A DNA stretch of 64,000 bases from Kitasatospora sp. NBC_00240 (GTDB taxonomy: Bacteria; Actinomycetota; Actinomycetes; Streptomycetales; Streptomycetaceae), in the NCBI RefSeq assembly GCF_026342405.1, contig NZ_JAPEMU010000001.1, positions 9,300,001 to 9,364,000 of the forward strand. Reading direction: 5' to 3'. Of the stretch, positions 50,815 through 59,548 are shown in pieces (the first letter of the stretch is position 1; the number at the start of each line of letters is the position of its first letter). The translations under genes were made by a program, and so were the position numbers. The notes under the pieces are model-generated. The model searched no databases, was not told the DNA's origin, and was given only the letters and a program-made list of their open reading frames with translations.

Positions 50815-51618
50815 TCAGCCCCGGTGTGCCCGCGCCGCGGCCGGTGTTCCTTTCCGGCCGCCGGAAGCGGTGACGGATTCCCGTCCTGAGCGGAATCGCC
50901 GGCGGATCGCGGTGGTGGTCGTTGTCGGTCCCGCGCCGGGAGGTGGCCGCGGACCCCTTTCCCGCCACGACGGCGCCGGGTTTCTGCGCGGCCGCCCGGG
51001 TGCTGCCGAGAATGCCGAGAGGCCGCCGGTTCCCGTGACCGAACCGCGCCGCGCCGAGCGGCAGATGGACCTCCCGGGCCGTCCCGCCGCGCTGCCGGTG
51101 CAATTCGGCAGCCGGCCGCCGTCGTGCGCGCACAGCGCCGTCACCGCTTTCACGCCCGGGTTCGCCGATCCGGGCACCGAACCGCCGGGCGCGGGATCGC
51201 ACCGAGAGGCGGAAACCTGCAATCGCCCGGCCGTCGGGACGCGAAAGCGAAGCGGCGCCGGGTCGCACCGCGCCGATGTGCCGGGGCGTTCCGCCCGGAG
51301 GGAATTCCCGTCGTCGGGAACGTGGAACCCGGCGGCCGTGCCCGCACCCCGTGCGGGTCGCGGCGACCGGGCGGACGGCCCCGCGCCGTCGATCGCCGCG
51401 CAGGGGCCCGACCCGGGCGAAGGCGCCGCCACGGCGTACGCCGCCAGGTCGTACGCCGCGGCGTCGTACGGCACGAGGTCGGCCGTACCAGCAGGTACGG
51501 CCGCCGGTACGTGGGCCGGTGTGCCGGCCGGGCCGCTCCGCCGGGCCGCGGGGCGGGCGACCCGGCGGGCGAGCCGGCCGGCGCGGGGCGTGGGGCGGGC
51601 GGTCGCGGTGGGCGGCAT
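50815..51618 (-). CDS. Possible low-complexity protein divergent from the surface-protein gene
   Basis: ATG 51618 has a strong ribosome site (GGAGG, 6 nt). The first 90 residues have coding-like codon use with repeats (VPYDAAAYDLAAYAVAAP) and a basic N-terminus. After about residue 110 the composition drifts and may be read-through of a shortened gene. No domain. Divergent from the LAQTG protein, so possibly co-regulated. It could be a short peptide gene whose stop was lost. Confidence 0.35.
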   Translation of the reverse strand: MPPTATARPTPRAGRLARRVARPAARRSGPAGTPAHVPAAVPAGTADLVPYDAAAYDLAAYAVAAPSPGSGPCAAIDGAGPSARSPRPARGAGTAAGFHVPDDGNSLRAERPGTSARCDPAPLRFRVPTAGRLQVSASRCDPAPGGSVPGSANPGVKAVTALCAHDGGRLPNCTGSAAGRPGRSICRSARRGSVTGTGGLSAFSAAPGRPRRNPAPSWRERGPRPPPGAGPTTTTTAIRRRFRSGRESVTASGGRKGTPAAARAHRG

Positions 51619-51970
51619 GAGAGTCCTCCGGCGAAGTGGTGGGGTGCGCTGTCACCGTGAGAGGAGAACGGCCCGCCGCGCCCGTCCCGGACGTTTATCG
51701 CAACGTTATCAATGGCTTTGACGGCGCGTGAGATTCGCCGGGCCGCAACCGAGTTGAGCGGCGTCGGGCCCGCGAACCGGCGGTTGCATCACGCGCCGAT
51801 CCCGTGCAAAGTGGCGAACCGCACACTGCGGCAACCCGATCCGCGGGTCCTTCGCGTCCCGCTGCCCGCACCCCGCGGATCGCGGCAACGCCCAAAATGG
51901 GCCACGGTACTTCGGGCCGCAGTCGAGCACCTGTCAAAGGCATTAACCCCATTCCTCAACGAGGTTCCCC

Positions 51971-53233
51971 TTGCCTGTTCGCCGCATACTCGAATTCGCC
52001 GCCGTCGCCACGCTCACGTCCTCCGTGGGACTGGCCGGCGCCGACGCCTCCACCGCCTTTGCCGCCGGGTCCCCGTCGCCCGACACCGCGTGGGCGGGGG
52101 CCGCCCTGGGCCGTCATCTCGACCTGTGGATGGTCGGTGTACCGAGGACATTCGTCGCCGGCGGGGACGTCCGCGAATTCTCCCTCAGGATCGACAACCG
52201 CGCGGGCAACGACTTCGTCGCCCTTCCGCTGCTCGAATTCCGGAGCAGCAGCGGAATTCTGAGCCCCGCGGCCGTCCACGTCGAGTACCAGCCGCTCGGC
52301 ACCCGCGCCTGGCTGCCCGCCTCCGTGGCCCCCGGCGGCGGCGCCGACGGACGCCCGGACGGCGGCGCGCTGTTCCTGCTGGGCGCCCAGGACCCGGCCG
52401 GCCACCCGTCCGACGACGCGCTGCTCGCCGTCAGGAAGTCCAGGAACGTGTCCGTCAAGGTGCGCGCCTCCTTCACCGCCGACGCCCCCCAGGGCCCGGC
52501 CGGCGTGGTGCCGGTCCTCTTCTCCACACCGCTCGACGACCGGACCGGGGAGCCGGTGGGCGTCGGGAGCTACGCCTGCGAGTGCGTCATCGGCGCCGGA
52601 TTCACCATCAAGGCACCCGCCCCCGTCGTCACGTCGAGCCCCAGCCCGAGCCCGAGCCCGGTGAAGTCGACCCCGGCGGCACCCGCTTCGACCCGGCCCG
52701 CCGCGAGCCCCAGCCCCAGCCCTACCCCGAGCAGGAGTACGAGCCCCGGCCCGAGCCCGAGCCCGAGCGCGGTGACAACGGCCCCGTCCAGCCCGACACC
52801 CAGCACGGTCAAGTCGGCCACCGCAGCCGGGAGTCCGAGCCCGAGCGCGGTCAGGTCCGCCTCATCCGCCGGCCCCGCCCCGGCTTCAGCCACAGCCACA
52901 GCCACAGCCACAGCCACAGCCACAGCCACAGCCACAGCCACAGCCACAGCCTCGGCCTCGGCCTCGCCGCAGCCGGTCACCACCCCGATCGACCCCGACC
53001 AGTTGCCGATCGCCTTCCCCGTCAGCCTCCCCGCCCTCCCTCCGCTGCAGATCACCCCCGCCGCGGTCGCCAGGGCGAAGGCCACCGCCGACACCCTGGA
53101 GCGCGACCTCGCCCAGACCGGCGCCGACGGCAGCACCCTGCTGACGGCAGCCGCCGGCGCCACCGCGCTCGCCCTCGGCACCGGCACCCTGGTGCTGCTG
53201 CGCCGCCGCAGGTCCGCGGCCCGGCACGGCTGA
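51971..53233 (+). CDS. Sortase-anchored (LAQTG) surface protein
   Basis: 420 residues from TTG behind GAGG. Signal peptide (RILEFAAVATLTSSVGLAGA), an N-terminal beta-rich domain to about residue 215 (RTFVAGGDVREFSLRIDNRA, VHVEYQPLGTRAWLPASV, VSVKVRASFTADAP, ending near CECVIGAGFTIKA), a long Pro/Ser/Thr wall-spanning region with SPSPSPS and (TA)n repeats, then LAQTG, a hydrophobic helix and RRRRSAARHG. The LAxTG motif is that of class E sortase substrates in streptomycetes. Probably displayed on the cell wall. Confidence 0.88.
   Translation: MPVRRILEFAAVATLTSSVGLAGADASTAFAAGSPSPDTAWAGAALGRHLDLWMVGVPRTFVAGGDVREFSLRIDNRAGNDFVALPLLEFRSSSGILSPAAVHVEYQPLGTRAWLPASVAPGGGADGRPDGGALFLLGAQDPAGHPSDDALLAVRKSRNVSVKVRASFTADAPQGPAGVVPVLFSTPLDDRTGEPVGVGSYACECVIGAGFTIKAPAPVVTSSPSPSPSPVKSTPAAPASTRPAASPSPSPTPSRSTSPGPSPSPSAVTTAPSSPTPSTVKSATAAGSPSPSAVRSASSAGPAPASATATATATATATATATATATASASASPQPVTTPIDPDQLPIAFPVSLPALPPLQITPAAVARAKATADTLERDLAQTGADGSTLLTAAAGATALALGTGTLVLLRRRRSAARHG
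52886..52950 (+). repeat. Hexanucleotide repeat inside the surface-protein gene
   Basis: CAGCCA repeated about ten times encodes the (Thr-Ala)n stretch of the LAQTG protein. Copy-number change would alter length in steps of two residues without a frameshift. Confidence 0.85.
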
Positions 53234-53445
53234 ACCGCCCCGGCCCGCGCAACCCGCCCCCGTCCCCGTCCGTCCCCGTCCGGCCCCGTCCGGCCCCGCC
53301 CCCGTCCCCGTCCGTCCCCGTCCGGCATCGCCCGGAGCGGCCCGGAGCGCACCGCGTGCGGCACCGCATCCGGCACCGCTGCGCCAGCGCGAGGAGCCGC
53401 CGTGCTCCGTCGAGGCACCCCCCAGCATCCGACGTAAGGAGAACC

Positions 53446-54903
53446 GTGTCAGAGCCCGTCTCGTGGAACGCGTTCAGGCCGAACGTGAGCGCGTCCCCCG
53501 CCGGAGTTCCTCAGGGGGAGGGCGGGGAGCGCGCCGCCGTCGACCTCCGGGCGTCCGGGCCCGTCCCGGTGCCGGGCGTTCGGCCCGCGTCGGACGGGTC
53601 GCCCGGTCGCCCGGGCGAACGGTCGCCCGCCGATGCCGGCGTCGCCGTCCGTACGCCCCCGGGTGTCGCCGTCCGTCCGTCCGAGGGCGGTCAGGTGCTT
53701 GAGCCGTCGACCGTCCGCACCCGCCGGGAGGCGATGGTCCTGCGGGCCGTCCTGGCGGCTCCCGAGGACTGTCGGGTGGCCCTGCTGCGTGCCGCACTGG
53801 CGGCGGCGCAGCGGGGGGACCCGGGCCCGGGGGCGAGTACGGGCGGGCTGTCCGGCGCCCCGGGCCGCTCCCGCTTCGAGGACGAGGTGGACGAGGTGCG
53901 CGCGCGGTTGGTCCGGATCGCCGATCAGGCGTGCCGGCAGGTGGCGACGGCGCTGGGCGAGGCCGCGGGCCGGCGGGAGGACGCGCCGTCACCGCCCCCT
54001 TCGGGGCGCGGTGGCTGCCTGCTCTGTGTCGGGCCCGAGGGCGCGACGGGCCTGCGGCCCGGGGCGGCGCGCGGCGCGGCGCTGCCTCCCGGGCCGGCCG
54101 CGCAGGCCGACCCGCCCGCAGGCGCAGGCGCAGGCGCAGGCGCGGACGCAGGCACGGAGACGGAGACGGCCAGGGAAGCAGAACCGGGCACGGGCACGGG
54201 CGCGGGCACGGGCGCGGGTACGGGGTCGGGGGGCGGGCAGGGGCCGGAGGAGGACACGCTCGTCCTGGGTGTCGTCCGGGCGCCGCTCGCGTCGCCGGTG
54301 CGGGAGAGGGTGACCCCGCTGAGGGTCCCGCCGGCGGCCGTGTGGCGGTTGCCGCGACGCGCGACGGTCTGGGTGCTCGCCGCGTCGGCCGCGGCCGGCG
54401 CCGTCGTGGCACTGGCGGTGGCTCCGGGGCACGAGGGCGGGGGAAACGGCCGGCGCAGCTTCGGGCCGACGGCCCCGCAGCGGCCCGCAGAGCCTTCTCC
54501 GCCCGCCGCGGCGGCCGCGGTGTCGGGTTCGCCGACCGGCGCGGTCCACTCCGATCCCCCCGGTCAGGTGGAGGTGCCGCCCGCGGCGCAGAGCGCCGGT
54601 CCCACGGGCGTCGCCGAGACGTCCGTGAGCCCGCGGCCGTCCTCGCCGCCCGCCTCCCGGGGCCCGGCCGCGACGTCCGTGAGCCCGCGGCCGGTGCCGG
54701 CGGTCACCGGGCTCCCGCCGGTCGTCCGCGACGCGCCGCCCTCGCCGCGCGCCCCGTCCGTCCCGACGGCGGCGCCGTCCAGCCGGCAGCCGACGTCCTC
54801 CCCGAGCAGCGCGCCGCCCGCCCCCTCGCCCTCCTCCGCCGGCACCACGGGGACGCCCCCGCCCGGGAGTTCCCCGCCCGCTGAACGACCCGGGGACCGC
54901 TGA
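53446..54903 (+). CDS. Single-pass membrane protein with long Pro/Ser-rich ectodomain
   Basis: 485 residues from GTG behind TAAGGAG. The cytoplasmic N-terminal half has a helical segment (EAMVLRAVLAAPEDCRVALL, RARLVRIADQACRQVATALG) and Gly/Ala/Thr repeats. One transmembrane helix lies near residue 305 (ATVWVLAASAAAGAVVALAV). The remaining 150 residues are Pro/Ser/Thr-rich with a repeated ATSVSPRP motif. 212 bp after the surface-protein gene, on the same strand. No family recognised; a wall-sensing or scaffold role is possible. Confidence 0.65.
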   Translation: MSEPVSWNAFRPNVSASPAGVPQGEGGERAAVDLRASGPVPVPGVRPASDGSPGRPGERSPADAGVAVRTPPGVAVRPSEGGQVLEPSTVRTRREAMVLRAVLAAPEDCRVALLRAALAAAQRGDPGPGASTGGLSGAPGRSRFEDEVDEVRARLVRIADQACRQVATALGEAAGRREDAPSPPPSGRGGCLLCVGPEGATGLRPGAARGAALPPGPAAQADPPAGAGAGAGADAGTETETAREAEPGTGTGAGTGAGTGSGGGQGPEEDTLVLGVVRAPLASPVRERVTPLRVPPAAVWRLPRRATVWVLAASAAAGAVVALAVAPGHEGGGNGRRSFGPTAPQRPAEPSPPAAAAAVSGSPTGAVHSDPPGQVEVPPAAQSAGPTGVAETSVSPRPSSPPASRGPAATSVSPRPVPAVTGLPPVVRDAPPSPRAPSVPTAAPSSRQPTSSPSSAPPAPSPSSAGTTGTPPPGSSPPAERPGDR

Positions 54904-54911
54904 AGCCCCCG

Positions 54912-55090
54912 GGGACCGCCCGGCGCCGGCCGTCCCCGGGCCGGGCGGTTCCGGCGTCGGCGGTTCCCGGGCCGGGCCCCTCGCGGTCGGGCGGTCCCCG
55001 GGCCGGGCCCCTCGCGGTCGGGCGGTTCCCGGGCCGGGCGGTTCCGGCGTCGGCCCTCCCCGGGCCGGGCCCCTCGCGGTCGGGGAAGGG
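54912..55090. repeat. GC-rich tandem repeats between convergent genes
   Basis: CGGGCCGGGCCCCTCGCGGT repeated three times with spacers such as CGGGCGGTTCC, separating the membrane-protein gene from the convergent sigma-factor gene. Probably also works as a terminator region. Confidence 0.75.
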
Positions 55091-55099
55091 GTGTCGGGC

Positions 55100-56911
55100 T
55101 CAGAGCAGGAACGTCACCTGGTCCTTGCACGTGGCGTCGGTGGCGCAGGTCGCGGGGTGGAGCACGAGCACGTCGTCGTCGCTCCCGTCCCGCGCGGCGC
55201 CCAGGAGCTGCCCCGTGTCGACGTGTCGCAGGGCGACGTCCTTCCCCCCGAGGGAGACCGTCTGCCATTCCTCCTTGGTGCCGCTGCCGCAGGTGCCCTC
55301 CACCGCCGGGCCGGACCCGCTGCCGGGCCGCAGGCACCCGCCGTTGCCCGCGCTGACCACCCGCAGCCGTCCGCCGGACGGACCCGGCCGCAGGTACCAG
55401 CGCTGGTCCGTCGTCGACTCGCACGGGACGAAGTAGGGGGCGGAGCCCTCCACGCTCTCGTAGCCCTCCACGCTCACGCAGGACTTCTGCGCCGCGAACC
55501 GCAGCTCGACCACCTGGTCACCGGGCTGGCTCGGGGCCGGCGTCGTCCCCGCGGAGATGGTCGCGCTCAGCCCGCCGCCCTTGGCCGCCGGCGCGCGGGA
55601 GGCCGCCCCGGTGGTGGCACGCGCACCCGCGGTGGCCCGGCCGGTCGCGGGGCCGCCCGAGGACGTCGGGGCCACGGCGGGCGTGGGGCCGCCCGAGGAC
55701 GTCGGGGCCACGGCGGGCACGGGGTCGGCCTGGGCCGGCGCGACCACGGGGCTCACGCTCGCTGCGCCGGGCGCCGCCGCGGCCGCCGCCCGCCCGCCGC
55801 CGGCCGGCGCAGCCGCGGGGCGGGGGTGGGAGGCCGAGGCCCCCAGGGCGGCCGCGACGACGGCGCCGACCGCGACCGCGGCCACCCCGGCCACCGTCTT
55901 CCCAGCCACCGTCTTCCCGGCCACGGCCTTCGCGCCGAGGCCCGCCGGCGGCGCGCCGGCGCCCGCCGCCGCACCGGCCGGCACGGCGCCCCCCGACACC
56001 GCCGCCAGGTAGTCGTGCCCGCCGCCCCACGGGAGGAAGGCGGCCAGGCCCACCGCCCGCAGCCGCCGGTTGACGTCCCGCATCTCCTCCACGCAGGACC
56101 GGCACCGCTCGCACCCGTCGAGATGCCGTACCAGGCTCCGGGGCTGCCGCTGCTCGGGGCGCCGCACCAGCGCCGCCAGCCGGTCCGCGTAGGCCCGGCA
56201 CTCCGGCGAGGCGTCGGCCCGGCGCACGTGCGCGCTCAGGTACGCCTCGCGCAGCCCCTCCCGGGCCCGCGAAACCAGCGACGACACCCCACTGGGCGTC
56301 AGACCGAGCAGCGGCGCGATCCGCTCGGGCGCCTGCTGCTCGACCACCGCGTGCCACAGCACCGTCCGCCACCGCTCCGGCAGCTCCCCGAACGCGGCCG
56401 CCACCAACCGGTGCTCGGCGCCGGCGGCCAGCAATTCGTCGGGGGTCGGCGTCTCGTCCTGCCGGTCCGCCCAGTCGCCGAAGTCGGCCGTGAGCAGGGT
56501 CCGGCGCTGCGCCGTGCTCCAGGCGACGGCCGTGTTGCGGACGACGGTGAGCAGGTAGCGCCGCCAGCTCTGGTCCGGGCCGGCGCCGCTGCGGACGGCC
56601 TGGAGGGTGAGGGCGAAAGCCTCGCTCGCCAGGTCCTCGGCACCCTCGGCGGTGCGCGTCAGCGTACGGGCGTAGGCGGTGGCCGCACCGTGATGACGCT
56701 CGTACAGCTCGGCGACGACGCCCTCCTCCCCGGCCCGCACCCGCGCGGTGAGCCGCTCGTCGCTCTCCGGCGCCTCGGCACCGGCCGGCCGCTGCGCCTG
56801 CGGGCCGGCCGGCGGTGTCGGTCCGGACGGCGGTGCTGGTGCGGAGGCCGGTGCGGGTTCCGGAGCCGGGGCACCGGGGTGGTGTGGCGAGGGCGACGGA
56901 CGGCGCGGCAT
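55100..56911 (-). CDS. ECF sigma factor fused to zinc anti-sigma, membrane helix and lectin-like ectodomain
   Basis: 603 residues. After a Pro-rich start, sigma region 2 (about 50-120: YERHHGAATAYARTLTRTAE, LASEAFALTLQAVRSG) and region 4 (about 170-225: LPERWRTVLWHAVVEQQAPE, LLGLTPSGVSSLVSRAREGL). Near residue 270 a zinc anti-sigma motif H-x3-C-x2-C (VRHLDGCERCRSC). A transmembrane helix follows (TVAGVAAVAVGAVVAAALGA), then a Pro/Ala/Thr linker with direct repeats and a C-terminal domain with paired cysteines (SCVSVEGYESVEG, DQRWYLRPGPSGGRLRVV). This is the ECF53-like architecture: a membrane-held sigma factor that must be released by an external signal. Confidence 0.87.
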   Translation of the reverse strand: MPRRPSPSPHHPGAPAPEPAPASAPAPPSGPTPPAGPQAQRPAGAEAPESDERLTARVRAGEEGVVAELYERHHGAATAYARTLTRTAEGAEDLASEAFALTLQAVRSGAGPDQSWRRYLLTVVRNTAVAWSTAQRRTLLTADFGDWADRQDETPTPDELLAAGAEHRLVAAAFGELPERWRTVLWHAVVEQQAPERIAPLLGLTPSGVSSLVSRAREGLREAYLSAHVRRADASPECRAYADRLAALVRRPEQRQPRSLVRHLDGCERCRSCVEEMRDVNRRLRAVGLAAFLPWGGGHDYLAAVSGGAVPAGAAAGAGAPPAGLGAKAVAGKTVAGKTVAGVAAVAVGAVVAAALGASASHPRPAAAPAGGGRAAAAAAPGAASVSPVVAPAQADPVPAVAPTSSGGPTPAVAPTSSGGPATGRATAGARATTGAASRAPAAKGGGLSATISAGTTPAPSQPGDQVVELRFAAQKSCVSVEGYESVEGSAPYFVPCESTTDQRWYLRPGPSGGRLRVVSAGNGGCLRPGSGSGPAVEGTCGSGTKEEWQTVSLGGKDVALRHVDTGQLLGAARDGSDDDVLVLHPATCATDATCKDQVTFLL

Positions 56912-57331
56912 GGGGGTCCCTGTGACTGGCGGCTTGGACGGGTCGAGGTGTTACGCCCATCCAAGAGGGCCGGGCCGCTGTCCCGTCCCGGTGCGTGGCC
57001 GGATCGTTACCTCCGGCCTGCGGACGGGCCCCGAGCGGGCGTTCCCGACTCTCCCCGGGCCGCTTTGGACGGGCCGGTGGGCCGGGCCGCCGACGGTGGG
57101 TCACCGATCCGCCGCGCGCGTCTGCGGCGGTGCCGGAGGAACCGTCGCCCCGCCTTCGCCGTCGCCCCGCCGGCCCCCGTCCTTCCCGGGGCGCCGGGCC
57201 GGACCCGGGCGGACGGACGCTCCGTCAGTACGTCAGTACGTCAGTACGTCCGGACGGCCCGTCAGCCTGCCCGGACGGCCCGCCCGGTCGGACCGGTGCT
57301 CCCCGCGAGGGGCGGCCCCGCCCCGCCGACC
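56912..57331. other. Intergenic region, no gene seen
   Basis: Separates the divergent sigma-factor and small HTH operons. GC-rich, with a GTCAGTACGTCAGTACGTCAG triple repeat around 57225-57245. No ORF with a believable ribosome site. Confidence 0.5.
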
Positions 57332-57386
57332 CACCCTTGTCAAGGAAGTCTTGACAAGGGTGAGGGTGTCAAGGTTTCCTTGACAC
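57332..57386 (+). promoter_or_regulatory. Two GTCAAG-N5-CTTGAC palindromes before a small operon
   Basis: The first site (57339-57355) sits in a larger perfect inverted repeat with 13-bp arms (57332-57362). The second (57368-57384) lies in a 9-bp-arm repeat that ends directly at the ATG of the next gene. Centres are 29 bp apart. Being so close to the start codon, they probably repress or control a leaderless message. The HTH protein of the operon is the obvious candidate binder. Confidence 0.7.
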
Positions 57387-57719
57387 ATGCCGATCCTGAC
57401 GCCGTCGACGACGCCCCACCCCGTGCCTGCCCCCGCCCTGCCGGCCCTCGTCCCGCTGACGGTGATCCTGCCGGCCCTCACCGGCCTGTTCGCCGACCGG
57501 CTCGGCACACCGGCATCGATCGCCCTGATCGGCGCGGACCTCGCGTTCATCGCCGCCGCCGGCACCCTGGTCGCCCGCCGCAAGGCCGGGACCACGACCG
57601 GCGCCACCGGCACGCGCGCCACCGACCGGGCCCGACGCGACCAGGCCCGACGCGACCAGGAGACCCTCGACCGCCTCGAACCCCTGCGCCCCACCACCCC
57701 CGGGAGCACCACGCGATGA
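57387..57719 (+). CDS. Small membrane protein
   Basis: 110 residues with two hydrophobic segments (ALPALVPLTVILPALTGLFA and ASIALIGADLAFIAAAGTLV) and a basic, Arg/Asp-rich C-terminal tail (ATDRARRDQARRDQETLDRL). There is no ribosome site; the ATG abuts the second palindrome, so translation may be leaderless. Overlaps the following gene by ATGA. Function unknown. Confidence 0.65.
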   Translation: MPILTPSTTPHPVPAPALPALVPLTVILPALTGLFADRLGTPASIALIGADLAFIAAAGTLVARRKAGTTTGATGTRATDRARRDQARRDQETLDRLEPLRPTTPGSTTR

Positions 57720-58315
57720 ACGACGAACCACTGCTCGGCCCCGAGGAGATCACCCGGATCCGGGAAGGCATCGCCGCCACCGTCCTCGCCGCCCCCGAAG
57801 GCCTGGCCGACTCCCTCGAACACGACCCCGCCGGCTACCTGCGCCTGGTGGACGCCACCCGCGTCGGCGCCGAGGAGAGCAGCCGACTGCTCCGCGAGGC
57901 GGTCCAGGGCGCCCGGGCCGCCGGCCACAGCTGGGACACCGTCGGACGCGTCCTGGGAGTCAGCCGCCAGGCCGCCCAGCAACGCTTCACCGACAAGGGC
58001 GCGAACGCCGCCCCGCCCCACCCGGCCACCACCGGCCCCCACGACCCCGAACGCCGCATCCTGACCCCGCTCACCGCCTTCAACGAGATGGCCGCCCTCA
58101 CGGAGGCCGGCCGCGACGGCTGGCACCTGGTCGGCTACGGAGCCTGGTACCACGAGGTCGAAGCCTCCGAACACCCCTGGGAGCACTGCCGCGTCACCCT
58201 CGCGGCCCTCGGCCGCCACCGCCGCATGGAGGCGGAGGGCTGGATCCCCGTCGGCGCCGGCTGGTTCCCCTGGCGGTACTACAAGCGCCCCCTGACGCCC
58301 ACCGGGAAGCAGTAG
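57716..58315 (+). CDS. HTH protein with C-terminal uncharacterised domain
   Basis: 199 residues. N-terminal half is helical, with a sigma-region-4-like helix-turn-helix (GHSWDTVGRVLGVSRQAAQQ, about residues 70-90). The C-terminal half (FNEMAALTEAGRDGWHLVGY, GAWYHEVEASEHPWEHCRVT, GWIPVGAGWFPWRYYKRPL) is rich in Trp and Tyr. Similar proteins occur widely in streptomycetes without a known role. Coupled to the small membrane protein, so a membrane-linked regulator is possible. Confidence 0.75.
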   Translation: MNDEPLLGPEEITRIREGIAATVLAAPEGLADSLEHDPAGYLRLVDATRVGAEESSRLLREAVQGARAAGHSWDTVGRVLGVSRQAAQQRFTDKGANAAPPHPATTGPHDPERRILTPLTAFNEMAALTEAGRDGWHLVGYGAWYHEVEASEHPWEHCRVTLAALGRHRRMEAEGWIPVGAGWFPWRYYKRPLTPTGKQ

Positions 58316-58355
58316 CCCCGACCCCGACCGCAGGAGCGCCGCCCACCACTTCGTG

Positions 58356-58470
58356 ATGATCATCGATGGAACGCTGGTAGGACTGCGCCCGCTGCGCCCC
58401 GAGGACGCGCAGCACCACACCCGGTGGCGCAACGACCCGGACGTGGTGCACCGGGCGGCCGCGGGCGACG
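58356..58470 (+). pseudogene. GNAT acetyltransferase N-terminal fragment
   Basis: Reads MIIDGTLVGLRPLRPEDAQH then HTRWRNDPDVVHR, the start of a RimJ/RimL-type acetyltransferase. After about 33 residues it dissolves into tandem GGTCCCGGACCCC repeats; no acetyl-CoA-binding motif follows. Confidence 0.65.
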
Positions 58471-58912
58471 CCGGCGCCGGTCCCGGACCCCGGTGCGCAC
58501 GGTCCCGGACCCCGGTCCGTACGGTCCCGGACCCCGGTCCGTACGGCCCCGGGTCAGGGGAGCACGGCCGCAACCGGCCGCCCTCCGCGGACGTCCGTAG
58601 CTCATGACGACGAGGCGATGGCCGCGCCAGGGTGCGGCCGGTGCCCGTACGACCTTGCCGGGGGGGCATGGTGACGCAGGGGACGTCCCGGCACCGGACC
58701 GGTCAACCGCAGGACCCTGACCCTGGCCCTGACCCGGATCCGCGGCGGCCCGCGGCCCGGGAGGGGCAGACCCTCCCGGGCGCGCGGCGCCCCGCTGCGC
58801 CGTCGCCGGACCGGGCGGTGCGAGCCCCGCGATGCCCCGGCCCGCTCCTGGGCGGAGCGGTCGGAGCGGTCGGAGCGGGCGGAGCAGGCCGCCGGGGGCG
58901 GTGGGCGAGGTG

Positions 58913-59548
58913 ATGGACCATTCCGCGCTGGTCCACCGGCTGGACGGCAGGAGCGCCGAGGTCACGGTCAGGAGTTTCTGCCGGGGCGCCGAGCTGGCGC
59001 AGCAGCTCCGGGCGGCGGGCCTGTACGGGTACCGCCTGCAGCGCCACGACCCCGGTGTGCTGCCCGGCCTGGCCGGGCCGCGACTGTACCTGGTCCTCGA
59101 CCCGGACCCGGCCGCCCAGCGGCGGGCCGCCTGGATGCGCCGGCCGGACCTGCGCCCGGGCGCCGTTGCCCCGGTGCGGTGGGGGACGAACCGGGTGGGG
59201 GAGTGGCCGCCGGTGTGGATGCCGCCCGGACGCCCCGCCCCCCGACGCTCCGAGCCGGTCCGACCGGTGTGCCGGGCCTGCCGCTCGGGGCCCGGTCGGG
59301 GGGCGACCGTCCTTCCCGGTGGCGGCCGGCGGCCCGGACCGGCGCGTGGTGTCAGTCCTCGTCCGGGACGGCCGTCCGTGCGCCGTCCGGATCCGGCGGG
59401 GCGGCGCCGTCCGTGGTCGTCGGCATCGCGTGGAGGATCTCGCGGGCCTGTTCCGCGGCGCGGGCGATGCTCTCGGAGACGAAGTCGAGGAAGCGGGCGA
59501 CGTTTTCGAGGCGGGCGCCGGCGGGGGTGTCGGAGCCGAAGACGCTGA
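58913..59548 (+). CDS. Unassigned protein overlapping the convergent regulator gene
   Basis: ATG 58913 follows GGGCGAGG. The first 110 residues look genuine (LVHRLDGRSAEVTVRSFCRG, AELAQQLRAAGLYGYRLQRH, GLAGPRLYLVLDPDPAAQRR, VRWGTNRVGEWPPVWMP). The rest is Arg/Gly/Pro-rich and overlaps the antisense regulator gene by about 200 bp, so the true stop may have been lost. Function unknown. Confidence 0.4.
   Translation: MDHSALVHRLDGRSAEVTVRSFCRGAELAQQLRAAGLYGYRLQRHDPGVLPGLAGPRLYLVLDPDPAAQRRAAWMRRPDLRPGAVAPVRWGTNRVGEWPPVWMPPGRPAPRRSEPVRPVCRACRSGPGRGATVLPGGGRRPGPARGVSPRPGRPSVRRPDPAGRRRPWSSASRGGSRGPVPRRGRCSRRRSRGSGRRFRGGRRRGCRSRRR

Noticed and set aside
48538..50889. 783-codon plus-strand ORF opposite the MFS exporter
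   Set aside because: His/Arg/Gln-rich antisense shadow; the minus strand has 14 transmembrane segments and MFS motifs.
50519..51721. 400-codon plus-strand ORF
   Set aside because: It overlaps minisatellites and lacks ribosome site and domains. A weak candidate on the opposite strand with a good ribosome site is listed instead.
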